Assembly: GCA_001464955.1 (NCBI GenBank)
Contig: LNEM01000025.1
Span: 62,001 to 126,000, forward strand
Source of the DNA: Rhizobiales bacterium Ga0077537
GTDB taxonomy: Bacteria; Pseudomonadota; Alphaproteobacteria; Rhizobiales; Hyphomicrobiaceae
Length of the DNA stretch: 64,000 bases
Reading direction: 5' to 3'
The notes below the pieces were generated by a model. That model searched no databases. It saw only the letters and a list, made by a program, of their open reading frames with translations, and was not told where the DNA came from. This document shows, in pieces, positions 1 through 9,493 of the stretch. Numbering within the stretch: the stretch's first letter is position 1; every line of letters starts with the position of its first letter. Position numbers and translations under genes: made by a program.

Positions 1-1153
1 CCGGAACCGCTGCACGCGGTTGCGGCTCTTGGTTTATGGGGCTGTCGTGATCGAGCACGGCACCAGGAGAGTCGGCGGGATCCTCGTCGCCACGATCCTT
101 GGCGGCTGCGGCGGAAGACGGACTGCGGTCGGCCTCTGCTGACGGCTTGGGCACGAAAGGTGCCGCAACCTCCTGGGTTTCGAGGCCGACCGCGGCAGCG
201 ACCAGCTTGAGCCTGGGACCTGCCGGAACGATGGTCGCGTCCGTGGACGGGGGCACATAGACGACACCCGTCCCGCCCCCCGGCTGGTTGACCACCCGGA
301 TACGAGGGTCCCGACGCGCAAGTTCCACCATCAGCGTCCGGTAGCTGCTCTCCCCGAACAGCGCCGCCGGGCCGCTCCGCTTGAAACCTGCAACCTTGTC
401 CAGCTCGGCCATGATTCGCTTCTGCGAGACATAGTTGCGCGGTTGCGCGACGAGCATCGTTGCAACGCGCTGGGCGGCTTCGTCGAGGCGGGTGCCGGGC
501 CCCTCGAGGCCAATGGCGGTCCGGCCGTTGAGGGCGGGGATGGAGGCGGCCGTCTTGACCGGCCGCGGCGGTGGCGCTGCTCCACGAGCACTCGTGGGCG
601 GGCGATCGCGCTGTGAAGGTGAAGCGCCGCGTCCGAAGAGACGCTCGAGTAGCCGGCGACGGGGCCGTTGGTAGCTAGCGGCTTCGGCGAGGAGGCGCGA
701 CGGGATGAGGAAATCCGCCGTGGCATTGTAGGTCGTATGGATGTTCGGCCGATGTTCGGTCACGACGACGGCCGTCGCTTTGGTCTTGTGCCGCAGGCGC
801 TCCAGCACGGGCACGAAGTCGGAATCGCCCGTCAGCAGGATGAATTCCTTGATCTCCGGGCGCGCATAGGTCGTCTCCACCACATCCATCGCCATCCGGA
901 TGTCGGCGGAGTTCTTCAGGCCGGAGAACTTGCCGACAAGTATGGCCTCGAAGCCGTGCGCCTCGAACAGGTCGCGATGCCGTTCGGCATGCGAATTCCA
1001 GTAGACGCGCTTCTGCAGGTATTTGCGCCGCCGACCTGACGGATCAAAAACGCCGTCCTCGAGCCAGTCCAGCCAGTTGCCGATCGACTCGGGCGGCAGA
1101 GGTATGTTCTCGAAGTCGATGTAAAGGGCGCTGCGGATACGCTGGCGAAACAT
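1..1153 (-). CDS. NYN-domain (LabA/DUF88-like) protein with C-terminal LOTUS-like domain, partial
   Basis: The frame opens at an ATG at 1153 and stays open to the window edge (384 residues visible, C-terminus missing). Residues about 5-155 look like a NYN/PIN-type RNase domain: YIDFEN (Asp13), a central NSADIRMAMD with Asp84 and Asp90, and LLTGDSDF (Asp110, Asp112) are the acidic positions expected to bind metal. A basic, Pro-rich linker (about 160-200) precedes a helical segment at about 222-290 (YVSQKRIMAELDKVAGFKRS then SYRTLMVELARR) that resembles an OST-HTH/LOTUS RNA-binding fold. The tail is Ala/Pro/acidic and low complexity. Such proteins are thought to act on RNA; the substrate is unknown. 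It is divergent from the UDP-glucose dehydrogenase gene. NYN assignment is firm, LOTUS is likely. Confidence 0.85.
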   Translation of the reverse strand, partial: MFRQRIRSALYIDFENIPLPPESIGNWLDWLEDGVFDPSGRRRKYLQKRVYWNSHAERHRDLFEAHGFEAILVGKFSGLKNSADIRMAMDVVETTYARPEIKEFILLTGDSDFVPVLERLRHKTKATAVVVTEHRPNIHTTYNATADFLIPSRLLAEAASYQRPRRRLLERLFGRGASPSQRDRPPTSARGAAPPPRPVKTAASIPALNGRTAIGLEGPGTRLDEAAQRVATMLVAQPRNYVSQKRIMAELDKVAGFKRSGPAALFGESSYRTLMVELARRDPRIRVVNQPGGGTGVVYVPPSTDATIVPAGPRLKLVAAAVGLETQEVAAPFVPKPSAEADRSPSSAAAAKDRGDEDPADSPGAVLDHDSPINQEPQPRAAVP

Positions 1154-1517
1154 GCCTTGCCTCGATTGCAAGGCCGCGAGCCCCGGCGGCCGTTGTCGGT
1201 TCTCGTCTATGCACCGAGGCCAGCCCGCCCGTGTGCCCCGAAACTATCCGGTCCGATCGAAGAGTGTGCAAGCGAAAAGCCCCACCATTCGCAGAAAGTC
1301 GAAGCGATGTGGCACGCCGGACGGCGCCGGGTTGCAGCCGATCCACGGCTGACGCCAGGTACTATGCCTTAAGTCTGCCAGCGCGCCGTCACCCACGGGA
1401 CACTCTGAAATGTGATAAGGTTGCTGAGGGCAGAGCCGATGGGGCCTGGAGCCCGTCGCGGCGGTGTCCCGGGCGCTTGCCGGGCGCTCCGCCGAAGCAG
1501 AAAGGAACGGGTGACGC
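1154..1517. other. Divergent intergenic region
   Basis: 364 bases between the NYN gene and the UDP-glucose dehydrogenase gene. It must carry both promoters. I see no convincing sigma-70 boxes, operator, RNA gene or coding frame with family resemblance. The only clear element is the purine-rich GAAAGGAACGG just before the ATG at 1518. Confidence 0.5.
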
Positions 1518-2843
1518 ATGCACATCGTTGTCGTGGGCTCGGGCTACGTCGGGCTCGTTTCGGGGGCATCGTTCGCTGATTTCGGGCATTCCGTCGTCTG
1601 CGTGGACAAGGACGCCGGCAAGATCGCGAAGCTCGAGGCCGGCGTGATGCCGATCTTCGAGCCCGGCCTCGACCAGCTCGTCGAGACCAACTGCCGCGCG
1701 GGTCGGCTCGCGTTCACGACGGATCTGGCCAAGAGTATTTCCGGGGCCGACGTCGTTTTCCTGGCCGTCGGCACGCCGTCGCGTCGCGGTGACGGCCACG
1801 CCGACCTGACCTTCGTCTATCAAGCCGCTCGCGAGGTGGCCGAGGCCGCGACCGGCTCCCTGGTCGTTGCCACGAAATCCACTGTCCCCGTCGGTACAGG
1901 CGACGAAGTCGAGCGCATCGTCCGCCAGGCCCGCCCCGATCTCGAGATCACTGTCGCATCCAATCCGGAGTTTCTCCGCGAGGGCTCCGCGATCGAGGAT
2001 TTCAAGCGACCCGACCGGATCGTCATTGGCGCCAACGACCCTCGCTCCCGCGAGGCGATGGGCGAGGTCTACCGGCCACTTTACCTCAATCAGCCCCCCA
2101 TCATGTTCACGAGCCGGCGCACGTCCGAGTTGATCAAGTATGCCGCCAACGCCTTCCTGGCGACCAAGATCACGTTCATCAACGAGATCGCCGACCTCTG
2201 CGAGCAGGTGGGCGCCAATGTCCAGGAGGTGGCCCGCGGCATCGGCCTCGACAACCGGATCGGCTCCAAGTTCCTCCATGCCGGACCCGGCTACGGTGGC
2301 TCCTGCTTCCCGAAGGATACCCTGGCCCTGGTCAAGACCGCCCAGGATCATGCCAGCCCCTTGCGCATTGTAGAGACGGTGGCCGCCGTCAACGATCAGC
2401 GCAAGCGCGCCATGGCCCGCAAGGTGATCCAGGCCTGCGGCGGCTCGGTGCGTGACAAGACGATTGCCCTGCTCGGCCTGACCTTCAAGCCGAATACGGA
2501 CGACATGCGCGACGCGCCGTCGATCGCCATCGTGACGGCGCTGGAGGATGCAGGCGCCCGCGTGCGCGGCTTCGATCCAGAGGGCATGCAGCACGCCCGT
2601 GCCATGATGCCGGATCTGCAACTCTGCGACAGCGCCTACAGCTGCGTCGAGGGCGCCGACGCCATGGTCATCGTGACCGAGTGGAACGAGTTCCGCGCCC
2701 TCGACCTGAAGCGCGTCAAGGCGCTGCTTGCGGAGCCCGTCGTGGTCGATCTGCGCAACATCTACCGCCCCGAGGACATGGCCCGCCTCGGCTTCCACTA
2801 TCAGAGCATCGGCCGGCCGAGCCTGCCGGTCGCTGAGAGCTGA
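1518..2843 (+). CDS. ugd: UDP-glucose 6-dehydrogenase
   Basis: 441 aa, a normal length. Oxidises UDP-glucose to UDP-glucuronate with two NAD+, in the cytosol, to supply exopolysaccharide or lipid precursors. The N-terminal Rossmann motif is GSGYVGLVSG (residues 8-17). The catalytic cysteine is Cys263 in GPGYGGSCFPKDT, codon 2304-2306. GLTFKPNTDDMRDAPS marks the UDP-binding C-terminal domain. Start chosen at 1518 behind GAAAGGAACGG. The gene stands alone; the SDR 75 bases downstream has its own strong ribosome site. A hairpin overlaps the stop codon. Confidence 0.96.
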   Translation: MHIVVVGSGYVGLVSGASFADFGHSVVCVDKDAGKIAKLEAGVMPIFEPGLDQLVETNCRAGRLAFTTDLAKSISGADVVFLAVGTPSRRGDGHADLTFVYQAAREVAEAATGSLVVATKSTVPVGTGDEVERIVRQARPDLEITVASNPEFLREGSAIEDFKRPDRIVIGANDPRSREAMGEVYRPLYLNQPPIMFTSRRTSELIKYAANAFLATKITFINEIADLCEQVGANVQEVARGIGLDNRIGSKFLHAGPGYGGSCFPKDTLALVKTAQDHASPLRIVETVAAVNDQRKRAMARKVIQACGGSVRDKTIALLGLTFKPNTDDMRDAPSIAIVTALEDAGARVRGFDPEGMQHARAMMPDLQLCDSAYSCVEGADAMVIVTEWNEFRALDLKRVKALLAEPVVVDLRNIYRPEDMARLGFHYQSIGRPSLPVAES

Positions 2844-2864
2844 CGATCGCTCGCGATTGTCAGC
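2839..2864 (+). other. Hairpin overlapping the ugd stop codon
   Basis: GCTGACGATCGC (2839-2850) pairs with GCGATTGTCAGC (2853-2864), twelve positions with one G-T pair. The TGA stop is inside the left arm. No T-run follows, so this is not a canonical intrinsic terminator. It could protect a 3' end or dampen read-through into the SDR gene. Confidence 0.5.
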
Positions 2865-2918
2865 GGAACGCGTTTGGCGGATGCTCCTGTCCGGACAACA
2901 ACAGACAGGAGGAACGCG

Positions 2919-3680
2919 ATGCGGTTCGACGGACAAGGTGTGGTCATCACCGGCGGCGGCAGTGGCATCGGTCGGGAAACGGCGATCGAGTTTGCCAAGG
3001 AGGGCGCGGTCGTCGCGGTGACGGACATCGACGCGCGCGCCGTCGAGCGGGCTGTCGAGGACATCACCAAGGCAGGTGGTCGTGCTCATGGCTTCACGCT
3101 CGACACGACGGACCCGAAGGCCGTGCAGGAGACGTTCGACACGGTGGAGCGTCGCCTCGGTCGCCTCGACGTGCTCGTCAACAGCGCCGGCATTCGCGAG
3201 ATCAAGCCGGTGATCGAACTGAGCCACGCGGAGTGGTCGCGGGTGATCGAGGTGAACATCACCGGCGTCTTCCTCTGCTCGCAGGCCTTCGTGCAGCGGG
3301 TGTTGAAGGCCGGGCGCCAGGGCGCGATCGTCAATCTGGCCTCCACGCTCGGCGTGACGGCGGCACCCAATCGGCCTGCCTACACGGCTTCGAAGCATGC
3401 GGTCGTGGGCTTGACGAAGGAAATGGGTCTCGAACTCGGCACGCAAGGCATCCGCGTCAATGCGGTCGGCCCGGGCGTCACCCGAACGGCCCTCACCGAG
3501 CGCTATTTCCAGGACCCGGACATGGCCGAGACCGTAAAGTCCGTCCACGCGATGAATCGCTGGGGCGAGGCCCGTGAGATCGCCCGTGCGATCCTCTTTC
3601 TCGCCTCCGACGATGCGAGCTTCATCACCGGGACGACGCTCGTGGTGGACGGTGGCTGGACCGCCGGCAAGAAGATGTAG
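2919..3680 (+). CDS. SDR family NAD(P)-dependent oxidoreductase
   Basis: 253 aa from the ATG at 2919, which follows a textbook AGGAGG; an in-frame ATG at 2874 lies further upstream but has no such site. Classical short-chain dehydrogenase: cofactor loop TGGGSGIG (residues 11-18), NSAG in place of NNAG (88-91), catalytic Ser142, Tyr155 and Lys159 (YTASK), and C-terminal TGTTLVVDGGW. Asp36 at the end of beta-2 suggests NAD(H) preference. The closest general resemblance is to 3-oxoacyl-ACP reductase or glucose dehydrogenase-type SDRs; the substrate cannot be read from sequence. Confidence 0.9.
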   Translation: MRFDGQGVVITGGGSGIGRETAIEFAKEGAVVAVTDIDARAVERAVEDITKAGGRAHGFTLDTTDPKAVQETFDTVERRLGRLDVLVNSAGIREIKPVIELSHAEWSRVIEVNITGVFLCSQAFVQRVLKAGRQGAIVNLASTLGVTAAPNRPAYTASKHAVVGLTKEMGLELGTQGIRVNAVGPGVTRTALTERYFQDPDMAETVKSVHAMNRWGEAREIARAILFLASDDASFITGTTLVVDGGWTAGKKM

Positions 3681-3707
3681 GCAGCGCCCGCCGAGGCGAG
3701 CCGGCAC

Positions 3708-3965
3708 TTACGGCGCGATGAACCGCTCCCGTGAGTGCCGCAACGCCTCGGCGATGGTCTCGGATGTACAGACGGGCTCGTCGCTGGTCGGCAGCATCAG
3801 CTCGAAGACGCCGTTGCGCCAGCGCCAGACGGCAAGGGCCACCCCGTGCCGAAGCAGCCGGACGCCATTGGGAGCGGCTGCAACCGTGGAGATCCCGGCA
3901 TACGCCAGCGCCGGATCGCCGCTGAGCGCCTCGATCAACTCGGCTTCCATGATGGTCGTCGACAT
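3708..3965 (-). CDS. Small hypothetical protein (85 aa)
   Basis: Start taken at 3965 (MSTTIMEAEL) because an AGGAG lies just upstream on this strand; a longer open frame reaches 4286 but has no such site. The protein is soluble, with a Trp-rich core (VALAVWRWRNGVFELMLP) that reads like a small beta-sheet domain and a basic helical tail. I do not recognise a family. It converges with the SDR gene and is followed upstream by a 290-base gap that also lies downstream of maeB. Confidence 0.6.
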   Translation of the reverse strand: MSTTIMEAELIEALSGDPALAYAGISTVAAAPNGVRLLRHGVALAVWRWRNGVFELMLPTSDEPVCTSETIAEALRHSRERFIAP

Positions 3966-4257
3966 GCTCCTGTCGTGCCTCGCAATCCGGTATGGCCCGG
4001 ACGTGTCGGTGGGCACGCCCTCGTTGTCCGTGGCGCCCGATGTGATCGCTGGATGATCGCTTCGAGCCCAGGATGAGAACGAGAAGTGACGCGGATTATT
4101 CCAAAAATCTCTCGTTAGCAGTCGTAAAGGTAATGTAAGTCTTTCCGCCCGGAATGAAACAGCCGGCGATCGGAAACTCCGGCAGAAGATCGCGCAATTC
4201 TGTCTTGTGCGATCTGTCATTGTGCGAAATGCGACCGGAGTGGCGGTCTGCGGTCGT

Positions 4258-6555
4258 CTACAACTCCCCCGCCGCGCGCGCGGCATCGACCACGGCGACG
4301 GCCGAGACGTTCAGCAGCCCCCGCACCGTGATCGACGGCGTCACGATGTGGGCCGGCTTGGCTGCGCCGAGCAGCATCGGCCCGATCGAGACGCTGCCCG
4401 AAACGACCTTCAGCAGGTTGAACGCGATGTTGGCGGCATCGAGGCTGGGGGCGATGAGCAGATTGGCGGCCCCCTGGAGCCGGGACCGCGGAAAGACCTC
4501 CTCGCGGATGAATGGCGAGATGGCCGCGTCGGCGTGCATTTCGCCCTCGACCTCGAGCTCGGGTGCCCAGTCGCGAAGGATGGCCAGCACCTCCCGCATC
4601 TTCACGGCCGAAGGGGTGTTCTCGCTCCCGAAGCTCGAGTGGGAGAGCAGCGCGACGCGGGGTTCGATCCCGAAACGGCGCACGACGTCGGCTGCGAGCA
4701 GCGTCGTCTCGGCGAGATGCTCGGCCGGCGGATCATAGGCGACGTAGGTATCGGCGAGAAACAGCGGCCCCGACGGCAGGATCATCGATGAAAGGGCGGC
4801 GAAGCCCCGGACCCCGCCGAGCTTGCCGACCACCTCGGAGACGTGCCTCAGCTGCGTCAGATAGCGCCCGACCGCGCCGCAGATCATGGCGTCCGCGTCG
4901 CCCCGGCGGAGCAGCAGGCCGGCGACGACGGTCGAACCGTTCCGGACGACGCGCTGGGCATGCGAGGGCGCGACGCCCTTTCTCTCCACGAGTTGGTGGT
5001 ATTCCTGCGTCAGGTCGTGGATGCGGGGATCGGTCGCGAGATCGAACACGTCGAAATCGCGGCCGGCCTTGAGCCTGAGCCCCAGATGCGCGAGCGACCT
5101 CTCGATGCCTTCGCGCGATCCGACGAGGATCGGCCGCGCGAGCCGCTCGGTGATGACCTGCTGTGCGCACTGCAGCACGTAGGGGTGCTCGCCCTCCGCA
5201 TAGACGATCCGCTTCGGCGTGACACGTGAGGCGCGCCGCGCGCCGTCGAAGACGGGCCGCATCACGAAGCCGGATCGATAGACGAAGCCGTTGAGTTTCT
5301 CCCGGTAGGCCGCGAAATCCGCGATCGGACGGGTCGCGACGCCACTGTCCATCGCCGCCTGGGCGACGGCCGGCGCGATCTCGGTGATGAGCCTCGGATC
5401 GAACGGCTTCGGCAGGATGTATTGCGAGCCGAAGACGAACGTCTCGGCACCGTAGGCTGCGAGCACGACGTCGGAGGCTTCGCTCTCCGCGATGCCGGCG
5501 AGGGCTTGCACCGCGGCTGCCTTCATCGCTTCGTTGATCGTCGTCGCGCCGACGTCGAGTGCACCCCGGAAGATGAAGGGAAAGCAGAGGACGTTGTTGA
5601 TCTGGTTGGGATAGTCGGTGCGCCCCGTCGCGATTACCGCGTCGCTCCGGACCGCGAGCACCTCGGACGGAAGGATTTCCGGCGTCGGGTTGGCGAGCGC
5701 GAAGACGAGCGGTTTCGCGGCCATCGAGGCGACCATGTCGCGGTTGACGACGCCTGCCGCCGAGAGGCCGAGCAGCACGTCGGCCCCGGCGATCGCCTCG
5801 GCGAGCGTGCGCTTCGGCGTGTCGTTGGCGTAGGTCTCCATGTACTTGTTCATGAGCTCGTTCCGCCCACGATAGACCACGCCCTTGATGTCGGTGAGCG
5901 TGACGTTCTCGCGCCGCAGCCCCAGCGTGACGAGGAGATTGACGCAGGCGAGCGCGGCAGCGCCTGCCCCCGACGTGACGAGCCGCACGTCCTCGATCCG
6001 CTTGCCCACGACCTTGAGCCCGTTGAGGATGCCGGCCGCGACGACGATGGCCGTTCCATGCTGGTCGTCGTGGAAGACGGGGATGCGCATGCGCTCTCGC
6101 AGCATCCTCTCGATCTCGAAGCACTCTGGCGCCTTGATGTCCTCGAGGTTGATGCCCCCGAAGGTGGGCTCGAGACGCGCCACCGCCTCGACGAACGGCT
6201 CCACCTGTCGCTCGTCCACCTCGATGTCGTAGACATCGATGCCGGCGAACTTCTTGAAGAGAACCGCCTTGCCTTCCATCACCGGCTTGGCCGCCAGTGG
6301 TCCGATGTCGCCGAGGCCGAGCACCGCCGTGCCGTTCGTGATCACCCCGACGAGATTGGCGCGCGCGGTGTAGCGAGAAACCGTGGAGGGGTCGGCGGCA
6401 ATGGCTTCGCAGGCGTGCGCCACGCCCGGGCTGTAGGCGAGCGCGAGATCCGCCTGGTTGGCGAGGGGCTTTGTCGCCTGGATCGCTATTTTGCCGGGCG
6501 GGTCGGCCTCGTGATAGTCGAGGGCGGCCTGACGGTCGTTGCTCGTCCCTGGCAT
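4258..6555 (-). CDS. maeB: NADP-dependent malic enzyme with phosphotransacetylase-like domain (MaeB type)
   Basis: 765 aa. Start at 6555 ([16 protein letters not shown]) behind GGGGAG. Residues about 1-420 form the malic enzyme unit: LAYSPGVA, the substrate loop [20 protein letters not shown] with metal-binding acids, and the nucleotide-binding segment beginning [16 protein letters not shown]. Residues about 430-765 match phosphate acetyl/butyryltransferase, a domain known to be regulatory (acetyl-CoA) rather than catalytic in MaeB proteins. It decarboxylates malate to pyruvate and yields NADPH. Divergent from the SucA-type gene, with 256 bases between the two starts. Confidence 0.95.
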   Translation of the reverse strand: MPGTSNDRQAALDYHEADPPGKIAIQATKPLANQADLALAYSPGVAHACEAIAADPSTVSRYTARANLVGVITNGTAVLGLGDIGPLAAKPVMEGKAVLFKKFAGIDVYDIEVDERQVEPFVEAVARLEPTFGGINLEDIKAPECFEIERMLRERMRIPVFHDDQHGTAIVVAAGILNGLKVVGKRIEDVRLVTSGAGAAALACVNLLVTLGLRRENVTLTDIKGVVYRGRNELMNKYMETYANDTPKRTLAEAIAGADVLLGLSAAGVVNRDMVASMAAKPLVFALANPTPEILPSEVLAVRSDAVIATGRTDYPNQINNVLCFPFIFRGALDVGATTINEAMKAAAVQALAGIAESEASDVVLAAYGAETFVFGSQYILPKPFDPRLITEIAPAVAQAAMDSGVATRPIADFAAYREKLNGFVYRSGFVMRPVFDGARRASRVTPKRIVYAEGEHPYVLQCAQQVITERLARPILVGSREGIERSLAHLGLRLKAGRDFDVFDLATDPRIHDLTQEYHQLVERKGVAPSHAQRVVRNGSTVVAGLLLRRGDADAMICGAVGRYLTQLRHVSEVVGKLGGVRGFAALSSMILPSGPLFLADTYVAYDPPAEHLAETTLLAADVVRRFGIEPRVALLSHSSFGSENTPSAVKMREVLAILRDWAPELEVEGEMHADAAISPFIREEVFPRSRLQGAANLLIAPSLDAANIAFNLLKVVSGSVSIGPMLLGAAKPAHIVTPSITVRGLLNVSAVAVVDAARAAGEL

Positions 6556-6811
6556 TGCGTCTCCCCGGGTTCTTTTCTGCCCCGTGCTTCGGTGTGTGGG
6601 CGATACACGCCGTGCGGGCCGTCGACAATGCCCCAACTAGCGGCGCTGTGCAGCAGCCGAATGACCGCCAGCCATGGGATGGCCTCTTCCCGCGTGGACG
6701 CGGCCGGCGCCCACCCATAGAGTGCGCCGCGCAACGAACGGGCATGACCTTGGCCGGTCGTGCGGGCGGACGTCGATGTCCGCGCCGAAGCCAGTGACGG
6801 GATTGAAGCCG

Positions 6812-9466
6812 ATGAACGATCACACACCTCCGGTCGAGCCCATGGCTGACCTGCCGGAAGAGTCCGAAATCCCGTTCTTCGGCATCGGCGATCCAGGCGC
6901 GCTCGAGGCCTTCTTCGCGACGCACGGCGACGGCGGCGCACGGCGGCGCCCGGTCCGCACAGGCGTCGGCAACGGCGCCGGCGAAGTCGCGCTGATGGAG
7001 GCCTATCGCACGCGAGGGTTCCTGAAGGCGCGTCTCGACCCGCTCGGCCTGTCCGCACCACCGGAGCTGCCCGAGCTGTTACCGAGCCTCTACGGCCTTA
7101 GCCAGGCTTACGCGGCCCCGCTGGTCGCGCGCATGGAGCGGGCCTATTGCGGCTCCATCGGCTGGGAGTTCGCCCACTGCCACGACCGCACGCGCCGCGC
7201 ATGGCTCGCAGCCGAAGCCGAGGACGCCGACGGCACCGGGCCGGATGCCGGAAGCCGGCAGGCGATCCTCGCCCTGCTGGCGCGCGCCACCGCATTCGAG
7301 GCTGGCCTCGTCCAGCGCATTCCGGGCGGCAAGCTGTTCGGGCTCGGCGGCGCGGAGAGTTTTCTCGTCGCCATCGAGGCGATCCTCGCGGAAAGCGCTC
7401 AGCTCGGCGCCGAGGAAGTCGTCATCGGCGGCATGCATCGCGGCCGCTTCAATCTTCTGGCGAACGTCCTCGGCAAGCCGCTCCCGTCAATGGTGGCGGA
7501 GATCCTCGGCAAGCCCGCGGTTCCCGAAGGCCTCGCCTGCTCGTCCGACGTCTCCTATCATCTGGGCCACAGCGGCGACCTCGACATCGCCGGTACCCGG
7601 CTCCACGTCTCCGTGTCGCCACACCCGTCGCACCTGCAACTGGCGCCGATCATCGCGCAGGGTCGCGCCCGCGCGAAGCAGGCCGGGCGCGGAGCGGGCG
7701 GCCGCCGCGCCGTGCTGCCGCTCCTCCTCCACACCGACGCGAGTTTTGCGGGCCAGGGCCTCGTCGCCGAGATGTTGCAGCTCTCGGGCGTCGGACCGTT
7801 CGACATCGGCGGCACCATTCATGTCGTGATCAACAACCAGCTCGGCTTCACCACGACGCCAGAGGAAGGCCGCACGGCGCGCAGCCCCACCGACATCGCC
7901 CGCCTGATCGAGGCGCCCGTCCTGCACGTCAACGCCGACGATCCCGACGCCGTGTGGCGTGTGGCGCTGGTCGCAGCCAACTGGCGCGCCACCTTCGCGA
8001 CCGACATCGTGATCGACCTCGTCTGTTATCGCCGCCCCGGCCACAACGAGATCGACGAGCCGCGCTTCACCCAGCCCGCCATGTACCGCGCCATCGATAC
8101 GCTGGCGCCGGTGGATCGCCTCTACGAGGCTCGCATCGCAGCGAGCGGAGGGACCACCGACGCCGCCGATCGCGCCCGCGCCGGCATGCAGGCATCGCTC
8201 TCCGAGGCCTTTGCGGCCGCCAAATCGTGGCGCGTCAACGCCGCCGACTGGTTCGAGGGCGCCTGGAAGGGTCTCGCGGCCGGCACGGTGGCGGACATGC
8301 TCGCGCCCGTCGCGACCGGTGTCCACACGCCGCGCCTCCAGCACATCGGCCGCGCCATCACGGCGGTGCCGGACGGCTTCGTCGTCGACCCGAAGGTGAA
8401 GCGCTTCCTCGAAGAGCGCCGCCGATCGATCGAGGACGGGCAGGGGATCAACTGGGCGACGGGCGAAGCGCTCGCGCTCGCGACCCTAGCAGCGGAAGGC
8501 ACGCCCGTGCGGCTCGGGGGACAGGACAGCGTGCGCGGCGCCTTCACGCAGCGCCACCTGGAGGTCCACGATCAGGCGACGGGCCGCCGCCATCTGACCA
8601 TACGCGCTGCGGCCGCCGACGACGTCGACGTCGAGATCCACAACACGCCGCTGATCGAGCACGCCATCGCCTGCTTCGAGTACGGCCTCTCGCTCGCCGA
8701 CCCGCGCCGCCTCGTCGTCTGGGAAGCCCAGTTCGGTGAGTTCCTGAACTACGCGCAGGCCGTCTTCGACCAGTGCATCGCCTGCGGCGAGGATCGCTGG
8801 TTGCGCTCGTCGGGCCTTGTCATCCTGCTGCCCCACGGCCTCGACGGCGGCGGCCCGGATCATTCGACCGGCCGCCCCGAACGCCTGCTTGCGGCCTGCG
8901 CCGGCGCCAACATCCAGATCGTCAACGCCTCGACGCCGGCGAACTATTTCCACGTCCTCCGCCGCCAGATGCACCGCCCGTTCCGCAAGCCTTTGGTGGT
9001 GCTGACGCCGAAGGCGCTGCTCCGCCACAAGGGCTGCGTCTCGGCGCTCCCGGAGTTCGCGGAGACGACCGGCTTCCGCACCGTCATCGCCGACGAGACG
9101 ACAGCCGCCCGCCGCGTCATCCTGTGCACCGGCAAGGTCTACTACGAGCTGGCGGACGCCCGCGCCAAGCGCGGCCTCGAGGCCGACGTGGCGCTCGTGC
9201 GCGTCGAACAATTATACCCGTTGCCCGAGGCGGAAATCCGAGCGGCCCTCGCCCGGCATCCGTCGGCCGACCTCGTCTGGTGCGAGGAAGAGCCGGCCAA
9301 CATGGGCTACTTCGTCAACCTCGATCGGCATTTGGAGCGCATTGCCGGCCGCCCGTTCCGCCGCGCCGGCCGCCCCGCCGCCGCCACCCCCGCCGTCGGC
9401 GTGAAGTACTGGCACGAAGCCGAGATCAACGCCTTCGTGGAGGACGCTTTAGGTGGGTTGGGGTGA
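6812..9466 (+). CDS. 2-oxoglutarate dehydrogenase E1-like, TPP-dependent (SucA family)
   Basis: 884 aa from ATG 6812; ATGs at 6776 and 6842 are also possible and no ribosome site settles it. The whole protein follows SucA: GGMHRGRFNLLANVLGKP, SYHLGHSGD, HPSHLQLAP, INNQLGFTT (thiamine pyrophosphate Asn), VNADDPDAVWRV, DLVCYRRPGHNEIDEP, GQDSVRGAF, VVWEAQFGEF, LLPHGLDGGGPDHS and VRVEQLYPLPEAEI. Expected activity is decarboxylation of 2-oxoglutarate. Oddities: the N-terminal region is divergent, the usual GDA at the start of the cofactor motif reads TDA (in LLLHTDASFAGQG), and no sucB, lpd or sucCD lies nearby. It may be a second copy or a stand-alone decarboxylase. Confidence 0.88.
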   Translation: MNDHTPPVEPMADLPEESEIPFFGIGDPGALEAFFATHGDGGARRRPVRTGVGNGAGEVALMEAYRTRGFLKARLDPLGLSAPPELPELLPSLYGLSQAYAAPLVARMERAYCGSIGWEFAHCHDRTRRAWLAAEAEDADGTGPDAGSRQAILALLARATAFEAGLVQRIPGGKLFGLGGAESFLVAIEAILAESAQLGAEEVVIGGMHRGRFNLLANVLGKPLPSMVAEILGKPAVPEGLACSSDVSYHLGHSGDLDIAGTRLHVSVSPHPSHLQLAPIIAQGRARAKQAGRGAGGRRAVLPLLLHTDASFAGQGLVAEMLQLSGVGPFDIGGTIHVVINNQLGFTTTPEEGRTARSPTDIARLIEAPVLHVNADDPDAVWRVALVAANWRATFATDIVIDLVCYRRPGHNEIDEPRFTQPAMYRAIDTLAPVDRLYEARIAASGGTTDAADRARAGMQASLSEAFAAAKSWRVNAADWFEGAWKGLAAGTVADMLAPVATGVHTPRLQHIGRAITAVPDGFVVDPKVKRFLEERRRSIEDGQGINWATGEALALATLAAEGTPVRLGGQDSVRGAFTQRHLEVHDQATGRRHLTIRAAAADDVDVEIHNTPLIEHAIACFEYGLSLADPRRLVVWEAQFGEFLNYAQAVFDQCIACGEDRWLRSSGLVILLPHGLDGGGPDHSTGRPERLLAACAGANIQIVNASTPANYFHVLRRQMHRPFRKPLVVLTPKALLRHKGCVSALPEFAETTGFRTVIADETTAARRVILCTGKVYYELADARAKRGLEADVALVRVEQLYPLPEAEIRAALARHPSADLVWCEEEPANMGYFVNLDRHLERIAGRPFRRAGRPAAATPAVGVKYWHEAEINAFVEDALGGLG

Positions 9467-9493
9467 GGCAGGGCAGGGCAGGGGAGGGGAGGG
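9452..9493 (+). repeat. G-tract repeat with G-quadruplex potential
   Basis: From 9471 the + strand reads GGG-CA-GGG-CA-GGGG-A-GGGG-A-GGG, five G-runs with one- or two-base loops. Two more runs (GGG, GGGG) lie just 5', inside the last codons of the SucA-like gene. The stop codon (9464-9466) sits between these groups, so the transcript 3' end would carry the G-runs. Confidence 0.75.

Noticed and set aside
1389-3707. 772-codon open frame on the minus strand over ugd and the SDR
   Set aside because: It lies antisense to two genes with intact family motifs and reads as low-complexity Arg/Asp/His-rich text, the usual shadow of high-GC coding DNA.
4733-6925. 730-codon minus-strand frame overlapping maeB
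   Set aside because: Out of frame with MaeB, Arg-rich without domains; MaeB itself is complete from 4258 to 6555.
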